A stretch of 64,000 bases of DNA from Sphingobium vermicomposti (GCF_011762025.1 NZ_JAASQR010000001.1:930001-994000); one strand, 5' to 3'; counted from the stretch's first letter, positions 1 to 10,506 are shown. The notes: generated from the sequence alone by a model not told the origin. Made by a program: numbers and translations.

Positions 1-167
1 GGGAAAAAGGCGACCAGCGGCGGGTCAAGCGAAACCGAGGTGAAGGAACCAACCACCATGGCGACGGGCGCGCCCTGGTCGATGGCAGTCACGACGCAGA
101 CGCCGGTCGGATAGTGACCGAGCACGCGGCGGAAAGTTGCACTGTCGATCACCGTTATTTCCGTCAT
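1..167 (-). CDS. Flavin reductase family protein, N-terminal part (runs off the left edge)
   Basis: The first 55 codons of a leftward gene are visible, starting at an ATG whose complement lies at 165-167. The peptide contains HYPTGVCVVTA followed by VGSFTSVSLDPPLVAFF. This is the typical opening of the FMN-binding split-barrel flavin reductases (HpaC/RutF type), which reduce flavin with NAD(P)H for two-component monooxygenases or related enzymes. The match is to the family's N-terminal FMN-binding segment; the NAD(P)H half lies outside the window. The next gene to the right (malic enzyme) ends only 26 bases before this start and reads the same way, so co-transcription is possible. The partner oxygenase cannot be told from here. 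Confidence 0.75.
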   Translation of the reverse strand, partial: MTEITVIDSATFRRVLGHYPTGVCVVTAIDQGAPVAMVVGSFTSVSLDPPLVAFF

Positions 168-193
168 TGCCACGTGCCTGTCCCTATGAAGAA

Positions 194-2455
194 TTAAAGC
201 GCAACGCCTGCCGAAGCGAGCACCGCAAGCGTCAGAAGTTCCGAAGCGTTGGACGCCATGGTCGCGATTTGCACCGATTTGTCCATACCGACCAGCATCG
301 GGCCGATCATTGTCGAGCCGCCTATTTCGCGCAACAGCTTGGCAGAAATATTGGCCGATTGCAGTCCCGGCATCACCAGGACATTTGCCGGGCCGGACAG
401 GCGGCTGAACGGATAGTTTTTCATGACGGTGGGATTGAGCGCGACGTCCGCCGTCATTTCCCCTTCATATTCGAAATCGACATCGCGCCCATCGAGCACC
501 TTGATCGCATCCCGCATATTTTCCAGATGCGCGCCGGGCGGATTGCCGAAGTTGGAATAGGACAGGAAAGCAACGCGCGGGTCATGACCCATGCGGCGGG
601 CGACGGCGACGGTGCCTTCCGCAATATCCGCCAGTTCACTGGCCGATGGCCGTTCATTGACGGTCGTATCGGCAAGAAATACGGTCTTGTCCTTCGAAAT
701 GATGACATGAATGCCAAAAGGCGTCCGGCCTGGTGCCGGGTCCATGACGCGCTTCACTTCGCGCAGCGTCTGGGCAAAGGGACGGGTCATGCCGGTGATC
801 ATCGCATCGGCGACCCCCATGGTCACCAGCAGCGTGCCAAAGATGTTACGATCCCGGTTGACCATGCGCTCGCAGTCGCGACGCAGATAGCCGCGCCGTT
901 GCAGCCGTTTATACAGTGTGTCCACCATTTCGGGCACCAGCGGCGAATTGACGCTGTTATGCAGTTCAAAGCTTTCAGGGTCGCGCACGCCCAACGCTTT
1001 CAGCTTGTCTACGACATCCTGGCGTCCCACCAGCACCGGGACGCCATAGCCCAGGTCGCGGAACTGAATGGCGGCGCGCAACACGACTTCTTCTTCGGCT
1101 TCAGCGAAAACGACGCGCTTCGGGTTCGCCTTTGCCACTTCATAGGCAGTGGTGAGCACCGACGTAGTCGGATTAAGCCGGCCTTTGAGCGATTGGCGAT
1201 AAGCGGCCATGTCCACGATCGGCTTCTGGGCGACACCCGATTCCATCGCCGCCTGCGCCACCGCTGCAGGCACGACTTCCATCAGGCGCGGGTCGAAGGG
1301 CGCGGGGATGATATAATCGGGGCCAAAGCTGTGCGAGCGGCCATAGGCTTTCGCAACTTCTTCGGGCACCTGTTCGCGCGCCAGTTCGGCGATCGCCTGC
1401 GCCGCAGCGACCTTCATCGGTTCATTGATGCCTGTCGCCCGCACGTCGAGCGCACCGCGGAAGATGAAGGGGAATCCCAGCACATTGTTGACCTGGTTGG
1501 GATAGTCCGACCGACCGGTTGCGACGATCGCATCGGGGCGCACCTCCAGCACGTCGGGCGGGGTGATTTCCGGGTCGGGATTGGCCATGGCGAAAATGAT
1601 CGGGCGGGGGGCCATGGCCTTGACCATGTCCTGCGACACCGCACCCGCGACCGACAGGCCCAGAAACACATCGGCGCCCTTGATTGCTTCGCCCAGCGTA
1701 CGCGCATCGGTTTTCACCGCATGGGCCGATTTCCACTGGTTCATGCCTTCGGTGCGGCCCTGGTAGATAACGCCCTTGCTGTCGCACATGATGACATTGT
1801 CATGCCGGACGCCAATCGCCTTGATCAGTTCGGTGCAGGAAATGGAGGCCGCCCCTGCCCCGTTCACCACCACCTTCATGTCTTTCAGATCACGGCCAGT
1901 CAGCATCGCTGCGTTGATGACGCCTGCCGCGGCAATGATCGCCGTGCCATGCTGATCATCATGAAAGACCGGAATGTTCATCCGTTCCTTCAGCGTCTGT
2001 TCGATAATGAAGCATTCGGGTGCCTTGATATCTTCAAGGTTGATGCCGCCGAAGGTCGGCTCCATCAGTTCGACCGCATCGATGAACCTGTCGACATCCT
2101 CGGTCTTGAGCTCGATGTCGATCGAGTCCACGTCGGCGAAGCGCTTGAACAGCACCGCCTTGCCTTCCATCACTGGCTTGGACGCGAGCGCGCCCAGATT
2201 GCCCAGGCCCAGGATCGCCGTGCCGTTGGAGATGACCGCGACAAGATTGCCCTTGGCGGTGTAATCATAGGCGGTCGCCGGGTCCTCTGCGATGGCGCGG
2301 ACCGGCACCGCGACGCCGGGCGAATAAGCGAGGCTGAGGTCACGCTGCGTCGCCATCGGCTTGGACGCGATGATCTCAATCTTGCCTGGGCGGCCAGTCG
2401 AGTGGAAGAACAGCGCCTCGCGCTCTGAAAATTCCACACTCGACTTGTCGGCCAT
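194..2455 (-). CDS. maeB: NADP-dependent malic enzyme with C-terminal phosphotransacetylase-like domain (MaeB type)
   Basis: Oxidatively decarboxylates malate to pyruvate with NADP in the cytosol, linking the TCA cycle to NADPH supply. About 753 residues, the size of the fused bacterial MaeB class. The malic N-terminal domain shows SPGVAVP at 45-51 and the catalytic-Lys segment around residue 99 (MEGKAVLF). The NAD-binding domain shows [12 protein letters not shown] at 161-172 and a GAGAAS dinucleotide loop near 200. From about residue 430 onwards the chain is a phosphate acetyltransferase-like domain. In this family that domain acts as an acetyl-CoA-sensing regulatory module rather than an active enzyme. 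An in-frame ATG 12 bases upstream (2467) is an alternative start; the inner one has GGATGGGAC just upstream. Divergent from mutS. Confidence 0.95.
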   Translation of the reverse strand: MADKSSVEFSEREALFFHSTGRPGKIEIIASKPMATQRDLSLAYSPGVAVPVRAIAEDPATAYDYTAKGNLVAVISNGTAILGLGNLGALASKPVMEGKAVLFKRFADVDSIDIELKTEDVDRFIDAVELMEPTFGGINLEDIKAPECFIIEQTLKERMNIPVFHDDQHGTAIIAAAGVINAAMLTGRDLKDMKVVVNGAGAASISCTELIKAIGVRHDNVIMCDSKGVIYQGRTEGMNQWKSAHAVKTDARTLGEAIKGADVFLGLSVAGAVSQDMVKAMAPRPIIFAMANPDPEITPPDVLEVRPDAIVATGRSDYPNQVNNVLGFPFIFRGALDVRATGINEPMKVAAAQAIAELAREQVPEEVAKAYGRSHSFGPDYIIPAPFDPRLMEVVPAAVAQAAMESGVAQKPIVDMAAYRQSLKGRLNPTTSVLTTAYEVAKANPKRVVFAEAEEEVVLRAAIQFRDLGYGVPVLVGRQDVVDKLKALGVRDPESFELHNSVNSPLVPEMVDTLYKRLQRRGYLRRDCERMVNRDRNIFGTLLVTMGVADAMITGMTRPFAQTLREVKRVMDPAPGRTPFGIHVIISKDKTVFLADTTVNERPSASELADIAEGTVAVARRMGHDPRVAFLSYSNFGNPPGAHLENMRDAIKVLDGRDVDFEYEGEMTADVALNPTVMKNYPFSRLSGPANVLVMPGLQSANISAKLLREIGGSTMIGPMLVGMDKSVQIATMASNASELLTLAVLASAGVAL

Positions 2456-2582
2456 AGTCCCATCCATTCAGTTTTTCTGCTTCTAGCGGCCCTAGCGTCA
2501 TGCCGTGCCTGTGGGCAAGCGCGAGAAGGGATTTTTCGCGCTCTTCCCTCATCGAAGCCATGCGGCTATCGGCTGGTAAGTG

Positions 2583-5234
2583 ATGTCCACATCGAAGGAT
2601 CCAGCCCCCTCGCAGCCCACGCCGATGATGGCGCAATATCTCTCGCTCAAGGGGGAGGCGCAGGATTGCCTGCTCTTTTACCGGATGGGGGATTTTTTCG
2701 AGCTGTTCTTCGACGATGCGAAGGCGGCGGCGGCAACGCTCGACATCGCGCTAACCAGCCGCGGCGAACATGACGGCGCGCCCATCCCGATGTGCGGGGT
2801 GCCGGTGCATAGTGCGGAAAACTACCTCGCCCGGCTGATCAAGGCGGGGCATCGCGTCGCCATCGCCGAACAGACCGAAACGCCCGCGCAGGCCAAGGCG
2901 CGCGGGTCCAAGGCATTGGTCGGACGCGCCATCGTTCGATATGTGACGGCGGGCACGCTGACCGAAGAAACCTTGCTCGATTCCCGGCGCGACAACATGC
3001 TGGTGGCGCTTTGCCAGACTGGCGGCGACGGCGCGGGCGAATATGGCCTTGCCGCCGCCGACATTTCGACCGGCCTTTTCGAAACGCTGATGCTGCGCAC
3101 GGGCGATCTGCCCGCTGAGCTGGCCAGGCTGCGCCCCAGCGAAATCGTCGTGCCGGAGGGGCTGGTCCTGGACCTACCCGAAGCCCATCCCTTCGACCGC
3201 GCCGCCTTTTCAAGCGGCCGGGCGGAAGCCGCGCTAAAGCGCCTGTTCGGCGTCGCCACGCTGGACGGCTTTGGCCAGTTCAGCCGCGCGGAATTATCGG
3301 CGATGGGCGGGCTGCTCAGCTATCTCGACCATGCAGGCAAAGGCACCCTGCCCTTCCTCGCCCCCCCGGTTCGCAAGGCCAGCGGGGCGCATGTCGCGAT
3401 TGATGCGGCTACGCGCGAAAGTCTGGAAATCACGGCGACGATGAGCGGCGCGCGCGCGGGCAGCCTGCTGGGCGCGGTCGACCGCACCGTCACGGGCGCA
3501 GGGGCGCGGCTGCTGGCGCAGGACCTTTCCGCTCCTTTGATGGACCGGGCGGCGATTGAAGCGAGGCTGGGGCTTGTTCAGCTGTTCCACGACGATCCGT
3601 TGCTGCGTGATCAACTGCGCGCGGCCCTGCGCGCGCTGCCCGACATCGGCCGCGCGCTGGGGCGGGTCGCCATCGGTCGGGGCAGCCCACGCGATCTGGG
3701 CCAATTGCGCGACGGGCTGGGCGAAGCGCGGCTGCTGCGGGAAAGGCTGGCGCGGTTGTCCGGCATGCCGCCGCTGCTTGCGCAGCTGCTGCCTGCGATG
3801 GACGGCCACGGCGCGTTGGTCGATGGCCTTTCGCGCGCGCTTGTGCCCAGCCCGCCGACGGAAACGGCCAGCGGCGGCTATATCGCCGACGGTTACGATC
3901 CCGCATTGGACGAACTGCGTCGGCTGGCTGGCGATGGCCGCCGCGCAATCGCAGCGCTGGAGGCGAAATATCGCGAGCAGACCGGCATCGCCAGCCTGAA
4001 GATCCGCCACAATGGCGTGCTGGGCTATCATGTCGAGGTTCCTGCGCGAGCAGCCGACCCATTGATGCAGCCCGATAGCGGCTTTACCCACCGCCAGACG
4101 CTGGCCGGGGTCGTTCGCTTCAATTCGGTGGACCTGCATGAACAGGCCGGGCGAGTCGCACAGGCGGGCGCGCATGCGCTGATCGCCGAAGCGTCGCATC
4201 TGGAAGAACTGGTCGCCTCCGTCCTTGACCGCAAGGCGGACATCGCGCTGGCCGCAGAGGCGCTCGCGCGGCTTGACGTTGCCGCCGCCCTGGCCGAACG
4301 CGCGGCGGAAGGCGGCTGGGCGCGGCCCCATTTCCTGGCCGATGATGGCGAAGGCCCCTGCCTGGAGATTGTCGGTGGTCGCCATCCGGTGGTGGAAGAT
4401 TCGTTGCGCCGCGACGGCCAGCCCTTCATCGCCAATGATTGCCGGCTGGGCGACGCCGACCGGCTCTGGCTGGTCACCGGCCCCAATATGGGCGGCAAGT
4501 CGACCTTTCTGCGGCAGAATGCGCTGATCGTCCTACTGGCGCAGGCAGGTGCCTATGTCCCGGCACAATCAGCGACGCTGACGCTGGTCGACCGGCTGTT
4601 CAGCCGGGTGGGCGCATCGGACAATCTGGCGCGTGGCCGCTCAACCTTCATGGTCGAGATGGTCGAAACCGCCGCTATCCTGTCCCAGGCGACCGCACGC
4701 AGCTTTGTGATCCTGGACGAAGTGGGGCGCGGCACTTCTACCTATGATGGTCTGGCGCTCGCCTGGGCGGTGGTGGAGGCGGTGCATGAGATCAACCGCT
4801 GCCGTTGCCTGTTCGCGACCCATTATCATGAGCTGACGCGGCTCGCCGAAACGCTGCCATCGCTGTCGCTCCATCATGTCCGCGCGCGCGAATGGAAGGG
4901 TGACCTGGTCCTGCTGCACGAAGTGTCCGAAGGGCCGGCGGATCGCAGCTATGGCTTGGCGGTCGCCCGGCTGGCGGGGCTGCCGACCGCCGTTCTCAAG
5001 CGCGCCAAGGATGTTCTTGCGCGGCTGGAAGCGGGGAAGGCAAAAACCGGCGGGATCGCCGCAGGGCTGGACGACCTGCCGCTATTCGCCGCCGCAGCAG
5101 CCCAGGCAGAGGAAAAGGCCGATCCACTGCGCGCCGCGATCGACGCCATCGATGTGGACGCGCTGTCCCCGCGCGACGCGCTCGATCAATTATACCAGCT
5201 GAAACAACTGGCCGCCGCATCGGGCGAGGACTAG
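2583..5234 (+). CDS. mutS: DNA mismatch repair protein MutS
   Basis: Mismatch-recognition ATPase of methyl-directed mismatch repair. About 883 residues, normal for MutS. Domain I carries the mismatch-probing Phe-x-Glu motif (F38-F-E40 within MGDFFELF). The ABC-type ATPase has Walker A GPNMGGKST at about 633-641 and a Walker B/D-loop region with LDEVGRGTSTYDG. The C-terminal end has the helix-turn-helix and dimerisation tail. A GTG immediately before the ATG (2580) is in frame and could also be used. glnD follows after only 9 bases in the same direction, so the two are probably co-transcribed. Both read toward the predicted replication origin, against the prevailing direction of this arm. Confidence 0.97.
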   Translation: MSTSKDPAPSQPTPMMAQYLSLKGEAQDCLLFYRMGDFFELFFDDAKAAAATLDIALTSRGEHDGAPIPMCGVPVHSAENYLARLIKAGHRVAIAEQTETPAQAKARGSKALVGRAIVRYVTAGTLTEETLLDSRRDNMLVALCQTGGDGAGEYGLAAADISTGLFETLMLRTGDLPAELARLRPSEIVVPEGLVLDLPEAHPFDRAAFSSGRAEAALKRLFGVATLDGFGQFSRAELSAMGGLLSYLDHAGKGTLPFLAPPVRKASGAHVAIDAATRESLEITATMSGARAGSLLGAVDRTVTGAGARLLAQDLSAPLMDRAAIEARLGLVQLFHDDPLLRDQLRAALRALPDIGRALGRVAIGRGSPRDLGQLRDGLGEARLLRERLARLSGMPPLLAQLLPAMDGHGALVDGLSRALVPSPPTETASGGYIADGYDPALDELRRLAGDGRRAIAALEAKYREQTGIASLKIRHNGVLGYHVEVPARAADPLMQPDSGFTHRQTLAGVVRFNSVDLHEQAGRVAQAGAHALIAEASHLEELVASVLDRKADIALAAEALARLDVAAALAERAAEGGWARPHFLADDGEGPCLEIVGGRHPVVEDSLRRDGQPFIANDCRLGDADRLWLVTGPNMGGKSTFLRQNALIVLLAQAGAYVPAQSATLTLVDRLFSRVGASDNLARGRSTFMVEMVETAAILSQATARSFVILDEVGRGTSTYDGLALAWAVVEAVHEINRCRCLFATHYHELTRLAETLPSLSLHHVRAREWKGDLVLLHEVSEGPADRSYGLAVARLAGLPTAVLKRAKDVLARLEAGKAKTGGIAAGLDDLPLFAAAAAQAEEKADPLRAAIDAIDVDALSPRDALDQLYQLKQLAAASGED

Positions 5235-5243
5235 ATTAGATTC

Positions 5244-8006
5244 ATGGTCATGCAATTCCCCACATTGGGATCGCGCCGGGCGATCATCGACCGCCGCGCG
5301 ATTTCCGACAGCATCAACGCCCTGGCGCAGGACCATAGGGGCGACACGATGAAGCTGCGCGGCTTGGTCGTGAAGGAATTGAAGAGCGCGCTGGACGAGG
5401 GCCGGTTGGAAGTCGCACGTCGGCTTGAGGCGAAACCGACAAAGGGACGGGAGGTGGTGAGCGCCTTTGCCTTCCTGATCGATCAGATATTGCGCGTGCT
5501 GTACGACGCGACCACGCATCACCTATATCCCGCGAGCAATCGCAGCACCGGCGAGCGGTTGGCCCTGCTGGCCGTGGGCGGATATGGCCGGGGCGAAATG
5601 GCACCGCATAGCGACGTCGATATTGCCTTCATCACCCCATGGAAACCAACCGGCTGGACCGAGCAGGTCATCGAATCCATGCTCTATTCGCTGTGGGACC
5701 TGGGCCTGAAGGTCGGCCATTCCAGCCGGTCGATGGACGAAACCATGCGCATGGCCAAATCGGACCTGACCGTGCGCACCGCTTTGCTGGAGGCGCGTTA
5801 CATCTGGGGCGACCGCGCCCTGTATGAAGAATCGGCCAAGCGGTTCGACGCCGAAGTGATGCAGGGCACGGCCCGCACCTTCGTCACGGAAAAGCTGGAG
5901 GAGCGCGACGAACGTCATCGCCGGATGGGCGACAGTCGTTATGTGGTCGAACCCAATGTCAAGGAAGGCAAGGGCGGGCTGCGCGACCTGCATACGCTGT
6001 TCTGGATCGGCAAATATGTGAACCGCGTGCGTTCCGTCGCCGAACTGGTCGATGTTGGCCTGTTGACCGAGGTTGAACTGCGCCAGTTCCAGAAGGCGGA
6101 GGATTTCCTGTGGGCCGTGCGATGCCATCTGCACATGATCACGGGGCGGACCGAAGACCGCCTGACCTTCGACCTGCAGCTGGAAACGGCGACGCGCATG
6201 CACTTCACCGGTCGACAGGGCCGGTCAGGGGTGGAGCGTTTCATGCGCTATTATTTCCTGAATGCGAAAATCGTCGGCGACCTTACTGCCGTGTTCCTGG
6301 CGCATCTGGATGACCAGCTGGGCGCGAAGGGCCGCCGCTATATCCCCGCGATGTTCCGCCGACCTAAGAAGCTGGACGGGTTCGTGCTGGACCGTGGACG
6401 CCTGGCCTTGCCCGACGATGATTTCTTCAAGGCCGATCCTGTCCGACTGCTGGAAATATTCGCCATCGCCGATCGCCACGGGCTGGCCATTCACCCCAGC
6501 GCCATGCGCACGGCGAGCCGGGACGCAGGCCTGATCACCGCAAAAATTCGGCGCGACCCGCGCGCCAATGCCGCCTTCATGGATGTGCTGACATCGCCGC
6601 GCGACCCCGAAACGGTGCTGCGCTGGATGAATGAATCCACCGTTTTCGGTCGTTTCGTCCCAGATTTTCGCCGCGTTGTCGCGCAGATGCAATTCGACAT
6701 GTACCATCATTATACGGTGGACGAACACACGATCCGCGCCGTGGGCCTGCTGGCCAAAATTGAAAAAGGCGATCTGGCGCAGGATCACCCGCTGATGACC
6801 AGCCTCATGGGCAAGCTGATTTCGCGGCGGGCGCTCTATGTTGCGGTGCTGCTGCACGACATCGCCAAGGGGCGCGGCGGCGATCACAGCGTCCTGGGGG
6901 CGGAAGTCGCCGAACAGCTGTGCCCGCGGCTGGGTATGACCGCCGCCGAAACGGAAACGGTCGCCTGGCTGGTCCGCTATCATCTGTTGATGTCGGCCAC
7001 CGCCTTCAAACGCGACCTGGCCGATTACAAGACCATCCTTGATTTCGTGGAGGTGGTGCAGAGCCCTGAGCGCCTGCGCCTGCTGCTCTGCCTGACCGTG
7101 GTCGATATCCGCGCCGTTGGTCCGGGGGTGTGGAACAGCTGGAAGCGACAGTTGCTGGCCGACCTTTACGAAGCAGCCGAGGAAGTGCTGCGCCTGGGGC
7201 ATAAGCAGAAGGGCCGGGGCGAGCGGGTCGCCGCCAAGCAGGAGGCATTGCGGCAGGCGCTGGGGCTGTCGGCAGCCGACTTCGCGGCGCTGGCCAAACG
7301 TCTGCCCGAATCCTACTGGATTGCAGAGCCTGAGGACATTTTGATCCACAATGCCCAGCACATACTGGCATCGACCGGGTCCCAGCTGTCGATCGCCGCG
7401 CAATATTATCCGCAACGGGGCGCGACCCTCGTCACCGTCTATGCTGCTGACCATCCGGGCCTGTTCTACCGCATCGCCGGTGCCATTCATCTGGCAGGCG
7501 GTAATATCATTGATGCGCGCATCCACACCACGCGGGACGGCGTGGCCATCGACAATTTCCTGGTGCAGGACCCGCTGGGCGGCGCTTTCCACAGCCCTGA
7601 CCAACTGACGCGCATCCGCGGCGCGATCGAAGATTCCCTGTCGAACCGCCACCGCATGATCACCAGGCTGGAAGCGCGCCCCCTTCCCCGCACCCGCGCG
7701 GAAGCGTTCCGCATCGAACCCAATGTGTTGATCGACAACAAGGCGTCGAACCGCTTCACCGTGATCGAAGTCAATGCCCGTGACCGCCCTGCCCTGCTGT
7801 TCAGTCTGGCCAATGCGCTGTTCCAGTCCAAGGTGACAGTCCACAGCGCCCATGTCGCCACCTATGGCGAGCGGGCGGTCGACACTTTCTATGTGACCGA
7901 CCTGCTGGGCGGGAAGATTGAGAGCAAGGGGCGGCTGCAGACGCTGGAGCGCAGGCTGCTCGAAGCGGCGGATGGCGGCGTGAGTGAAACGCTGGAGCGG
8001 GCCTGA
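5244..8006 (+). CDS. glnD: [Protein-PII] uridylyltransferase / uridylyl-removing enzyme
   Basis: Bifunctional nitrogen sensor that adds UMP to, or removes it from, the PII protein in response to glutamine. About 920 residues, typical of GlnD. The nucleotidyltransferase domain has GGYGRGEMAPHSDVD at about 112-126. A linker with the NVKEGKGGLRDLHT motif follows. The HD hydrolase domain has LLHDIAKGRGGDHS around residue 535. Two C-terminal ACT domains, from about 730 to the end, contain VTVYAADHPGLFYRIAGA and the second repeat DRPALLFSLANALF. All the expected catalytic motifs are present, so both activities are likely retained. It lies directly downstream of mutS, an order seen in other alphaproteobacteria. 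Convergent with the next gene after 18 bases. Confidence 0.97.
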   Translation: MVMQFPTLGSRRAIIDRRAISDSINALAQDHRGDTMKLRGLVVKELKSALDEGRLEVARRLEAKPTKGREVVSAFAFLIDQILRVLYDATTHHLYPASNRSTGERLALLAVGGYGRGEMAPHSDVDIAFITPWKPTGWTEQVIESMLYSLWDLGLKVGHSSRSMDETMRMAKSDLTVRTALLEARYIWGDRALYEESAKRFDAEVMQGTARTFVTEKLEERDERHRRMGDSRYVVEPNVKEGKGGLRDLHTLFWIGKYVNRVRSVAELVDVGLLTEVELRQFQKAEDFLWAVRCHLHMITGRTEDRLTFDLQLETATRMHFTGRQGRSGVERFMRYYFLNAKIVGDLTAVFLAHLDDQLGAKGRRYIPAMFRRPKKLDGFVLDRGRLALPDDDFFKADPVRLLEIFAIADRHGLAIHPSAMRTASRDAGLITAKIRRDPRANAAFMDVLTSPRDPETVLRWMNESTVFGRFVPDFRRVVAQMQFDMYHHYTVDEHTIRAVGLLAKIEKGDLAQDHPLMTSLMGKLISRRALYVAVLLHDIAKGRGGDHSVLGAEVAEQLCPRLGMTAAETETVAWLVRYHLLMSATAFKRDLADYKTILDFVEVVQSPERLRLLLCLTVVDIRAVGPGVWNSWKRQLLADLYEAAEEVLRLGHKQKGRGERVAAKQEALRQALGLSAADFAALAKRLPESYWIAEPEDILIHNAQHILASTGSQLSIAAQYYPQRGATLVTVYAADHPGLFYRIAGAIHLAGGNIIDARIHTTRDGVAIDNFLVQDPLGGAFHSPDQLTRIRGAIEDSLSNRHRMITRLEARPLPRTRAEAFRIEPNVLIDNKASNRFTVIEVNARDRPALLFSLANALFQSKVTVHSAHVATYGERAVDTFYVTDLLGGKIESKGRLQTLERRLLEAADGGVSETLERA

Positions 8007-8024
8007 CCGACGGTCGCGCGTAAA

Positions 8025-8522
8025 CTACGCAATTTCCATCACGTCACCCGGCGCGAGCAACGGCAACAGCTTCAGCATGTCGGCCCGGTCCACAGCTACG
8101 CAACCGGCGGTCGGTCTCCCTTCCGACAGGTGAAAGAAGATGGCGCTCCCCTGCCCAGGGACCGGCGGCGCGTCATTATGGCCCAGCACGACGATCACGT
8201 CATAGGCGTCATCGTCGCGCAGCAGCGATTCGGCTGAGAACGCGCGCGGCAGCTGCACGGGCCGATTATAGGCCGGGTCCGCGGGATCGTCCGACCAGCC
8301 GTCCCCCTCCCTGACCCAGCGCCACGGTAGCCGGATGCCATCAGGCGCCGCTTTTCCCGGTCGCAACAATATGCCGCGCACCGGCCAGCGTCCCACAGGC
8401 GTGCAGCCGTCGCCTTCCCGCTTGTCCGCCGCCGCGCAAAGGCCGCCCCGACCGATGGTGCAAGGCATGTCGATCGCGCCGAAGCGAAGCCTGCCGGCTG
8501 CGCCATCGACGCGGATCGCCAT
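8025..8522 (-). CDS. YkuD-fold (L,D-transpeptidase catalytic domain) protein without a visible signal peptide
   Basis: About 165 residues consisting almost entirely of one L,D-transpeptidase (YkuD) catalytic domain. The hallmark is a His (VVLGHND) followed by GSAIFFHLSEGRPTAGCVAV, matching the family's H...[ST]xGC pattern with the nucleophilic Cys. Family members form 3-3 peptidoglycan cross-links or attach lipoproteins in the periplasm. The start used here overlaps the ribA stop in a TGATG arrangement, which implies translational coupling. The N-terminus ([20 protein letters not shown]) shows no hydrophobic export segment, so the cellular location is open. The small stand-alone version downstream of ribA could instead act on other peptides. 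Confidence 0.85.
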   Translation of the reverse strand: MAIRVDGAAGRLRFGAIDMPCTIGRGGLCAAADKREGDGCTPVGRWPVRGILLRPGKAAPDGIRLPWRWVREGDGWSDDPADPAYNRPVQLPRAFSAESLLRDDDAYDVIVVLGHNDAPPVPGQGSAIFFHLSEGRPTAGCVAVDRADMLKLLPLLAPGDVMEIA

Positions 8523-9580
8523 CACAACTGATGCCCGGTGCGGTCGCGCTTGGTCGCCAGATAATGTTCATTATGCGGGTTGGCGGGCAGAATGATCGGC
8601 AGACGTTCCGCCACCTTGATCCCTGCGGTTTCCAAACCCGCCACCTTGTTCGGATTGTTGGTCAGCAGCCGCACTTCGGCAACACCCAACAGGTCCAGCA
8701 TTCGCGCGGCCACTGAAAAATCGCGCGCGTCGATGGCGAAGCCCAGCCGGACATTGGCATCCACCGTGTCAAAACCCTGATCCTGTAGCGCATAGGCGCG
8801 CAGCTTGTTGATCAGCCCGATGCCGCGCCCTTCCTGCCGCAGGTACAACAGCACGCCCCAGCGCGATCCGGCGATCTGATGCAGGGCCTGATGCAATTGC
8901 GGGCCGCAATCGCATTTCAGGCTGCCCAGCACATCGCCGGTCAGGCATTCGCTATGCAGGCGCACGACCGGCAGGGAATCGTCGCGCTTGCCGATGACCA
9001 GCGCGACATGTTCGCGCGGTTCATCGGGACTGCGGAATGCGACGATTTCCGCCGTTTCGCTGGTGGATACCGGCAGCCGCGCCCGTGTTGCGATGGCCAG
9101 GTGCGTGGCATCGTCATAGGCATCGACATCTTCAGCGGCGACTTCCGCTTCGCTGGCGCCGGTGGAGGTCACGAAAAATGCGGGCAATATTCCGGCAAGC
9201 CGCGCGAGTTTCAGGCTGGCCTTGGCCGCGAGCGGGGCAGCCAGCGGCTTGGCGGAGAACGGCCCTTTCAGCGGTGACGCGAGATCCATCACCGGATCCG
9301 CGATCGTCATCGCAACATCGCCGTCGATCCATGGCGCACGCGCGATCAACACAGGCATGTCGGGATCAGCGGCGGCAAGCTGGTTCGCCAGCTTCAAGGT
9401 TTCGCCCCGCGCAGCCGCGATCAATATGTCCGCTTTGGCGGTCGGGTCGAAATCGGACAGGGTTACCGCGTCCGCTCCTTCGACCGCCATTACCCGGATT
9501 GCACCATCGGCGGCGCTGACCGTCACCGCCCAGCCCCGTCGTAGCGCATCAATGGCGCGAGCAGCGGCGCGCGCGCCCAT
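8522..9580 (-). CDS. ribA: GTP cyclohydrolase II with an N-terminal RibB-like extension
   Basis: Opens GTP to 2,5-diamino-6-ribosylamino-pyrimidinone phosphate, the first step of riboflavin synthesis. The C-terminal half holds every RibA hallmark: the zinc cysteines C212, C223 and C225 in [18 protein letters not shown], and the catalytic loop RQEGRGIGL at about 248-256. Total length is about 352 residues, against roughly 200 for the stand-alone E. coli enzyme. The extra 150 N-terminal residues begin like a DHBP synthase ([13 protein letters not shown]) but show none of its acidic catalytic signature, so this half is probably inactive. The start was set at the ATG that overlaps the xth stop (ATGA). 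A longer frame to 9694 would run deep into xth. Probable operon xth-ribA-YkuD gene. Confidence 0.93.
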   Translation of the reverse strand: MGARAAARAIDALRRGWAVTVSAADGAIRVMAVEGADAVTLSDFDPTAKADILIAAARGETLKLANQLAAADPDMPVLIARAPWIDGDVAMTIADPVMDLASPLKGPFSAKPLAAPLAAKASLKLARLAGILPAFFVTSTGASEAEVAAEDVDAYDDATHLAIATRARLPVSTSETAEIVAFRSPDEPREHVALVIGKRDDSLPVVRLHSECLTGDVLGSLKCDCGPQLHQALHQIAGSRWGVLLYLRQEGRGIGLINKLRAYALQDQGFDTVDANVRLGFAIDARDFSVAARMLDLLGVAEVRLLTNNPNKVAGLETAGIKVAERLPIILPANPHNEHYLATKRDRTGHQL

Positions 9581-10377
9581 CAGAACGCGAATTCCGTGAT
9601 GATCGGGATATGGTCCGACGGCTTGATCCAGCCGCGCGCCGGTTCGACGACACGGTGGCTGATCGCCTTGTCCGCCACATCCTGCGTCATCCACATATGG
9701 TCCAGCCGCCGCCCGCGATCAGATTCCGCCCAGTCGCGGGCGCGATAGCTCCACCAAGTATAGAGCCGTTCAGGCGCGGGGTAAAATCGGCGGCCAATGT
9801 CGACCCAATCGTTCGAATCCTGCAGGCGCGCCAGGATTTCGCATTCGATGGGGGTGTGGCTGACGACATTCAGCAGTTGCTTGTGGCTCCACACGTCGCA
9901 TTCCATCGGGGCGACGTTGAAATCCCCTGTCAGGATGGTGGGCTTATCCTCCAGCTGTGAGGACCATTCGATCATCCGTTCAAGAAAGTCGATTTTCTGG
10001 CCGAACTTCGGATTGACGGTGCGATCCGGCACATCGCCACCAGCGGGCACATAGACATTTTCGATCCTGACCCCATTGTCGAGCCGCACGCCGACATGCC
10101 GTGCTTCGCCATTGGCCTGCCAGTCGAGCCGGTCATCTTCCCACATCGGCACCTTGGAAAGGATCGCGACGCCATGGTGCATCCGCTGGCCGTTCAGCAC
10201 CTGATGCTGATAGCCCAACTGGCGGAAATGCGCGGCGGGGAAAATGTCGTTCACCACCTTGGTTTCCTGAAGACATAATATGTCCGGCGCTTCTTCCCTC
10301 AGGAAATGTTCGACGATGTCGAGCCGGGCGCGGACGCTGTTGATATTCCAGGACGCGATGCTGAGTGTTTGCGGCAT
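9580..10377 (-). CDS. xth: Exodeoxyribonuclease III
   Basis: Class II AP endonuclease and 3'-5' exonuclease for base excision repair. 265 residues, typical for XthA. Motifs of the exonuclease-endonuclease-phosphatase fold are in order: [12 protein letters not shown] at the N-terminus, LCLQETK with the metal-binding Glu around residue 38, LTGDFNVAP in the centre, and the C-terminal RRLDHMW and KPSDHIPI with the catalytic Asp-His pair. Its last codon overlaps the ribA start, so the two are translationally coupled. Upstream lie an intergenic stretch of about 290 bases and lolA on the same strand, with a strong hairpin between them. Confidence 0.97.
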   Translation of the reverse strand: MPQTLSIASWNINSVRARLDIVEHFLREEAPDILCLQETKVVNDIFPAAHFRQLGYQHQVLNGQRMHHGVAILSKVPMWEDDRLDWQANGEARHVGVRLDNGVRIENVYVPAGGDVPDRTVNPKFGQKIDFLERMIEWSSQLEDKPTILTGDFNVAPMECDVWSHKQLLNVVSHTPIECEILARLQDSNDWVDIGRRFYPAPERLYTWWSYRARDWAESDRGRRLDHMWMTQDVADKAISHRVVEPARGWIKPSDHIPIITEFAF

Positions 10378-10474
10378 AAAGGTCCACTAGGACCCTGCGG
10401 CGAGCGGTGCAAGCTGCGGCGGGTGCATGTCCTCATTTCCACATCGGCGAAGTCGTGGTGCATCCACAAAGTAA

Positions 10475-10506
10475 GACCCCCGCTCCGGGGGCATGGAACG
10501 GGGGTC
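10475..10506 (-). terminator. Probable lolA terminator with two alternative GC hairpins
   Basis: GACCCCCG at 10475-10482 is complementary to CGGGGGTC at 10499-10506. The same left arm can also pair with CGGGGG at 10486-10491 across a 3-base loop, so two mutually exclusive stems exist. On the minus strand the stem is followed by CTTACTTT, a moderate T-rich tail, consistent with an intrinsic terminator for transcripts coming from lolA before xth. Confidence 0.5.

Noticed and set aside
137..2428. Long plus-strand open frame opposite the malic enzyme gene
   Set aside because: It is the antisense shadow of the highly recognisable minus-strand malic enzyme; translation shows no family, and the His-rich composition is typical of GC-rich antisense frames.
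9581..9694. Longer ribA start at 9694
   Set aside because: It would read through the xth 3' end; the ATG overlapping the xth stop gives a normal coupled start.
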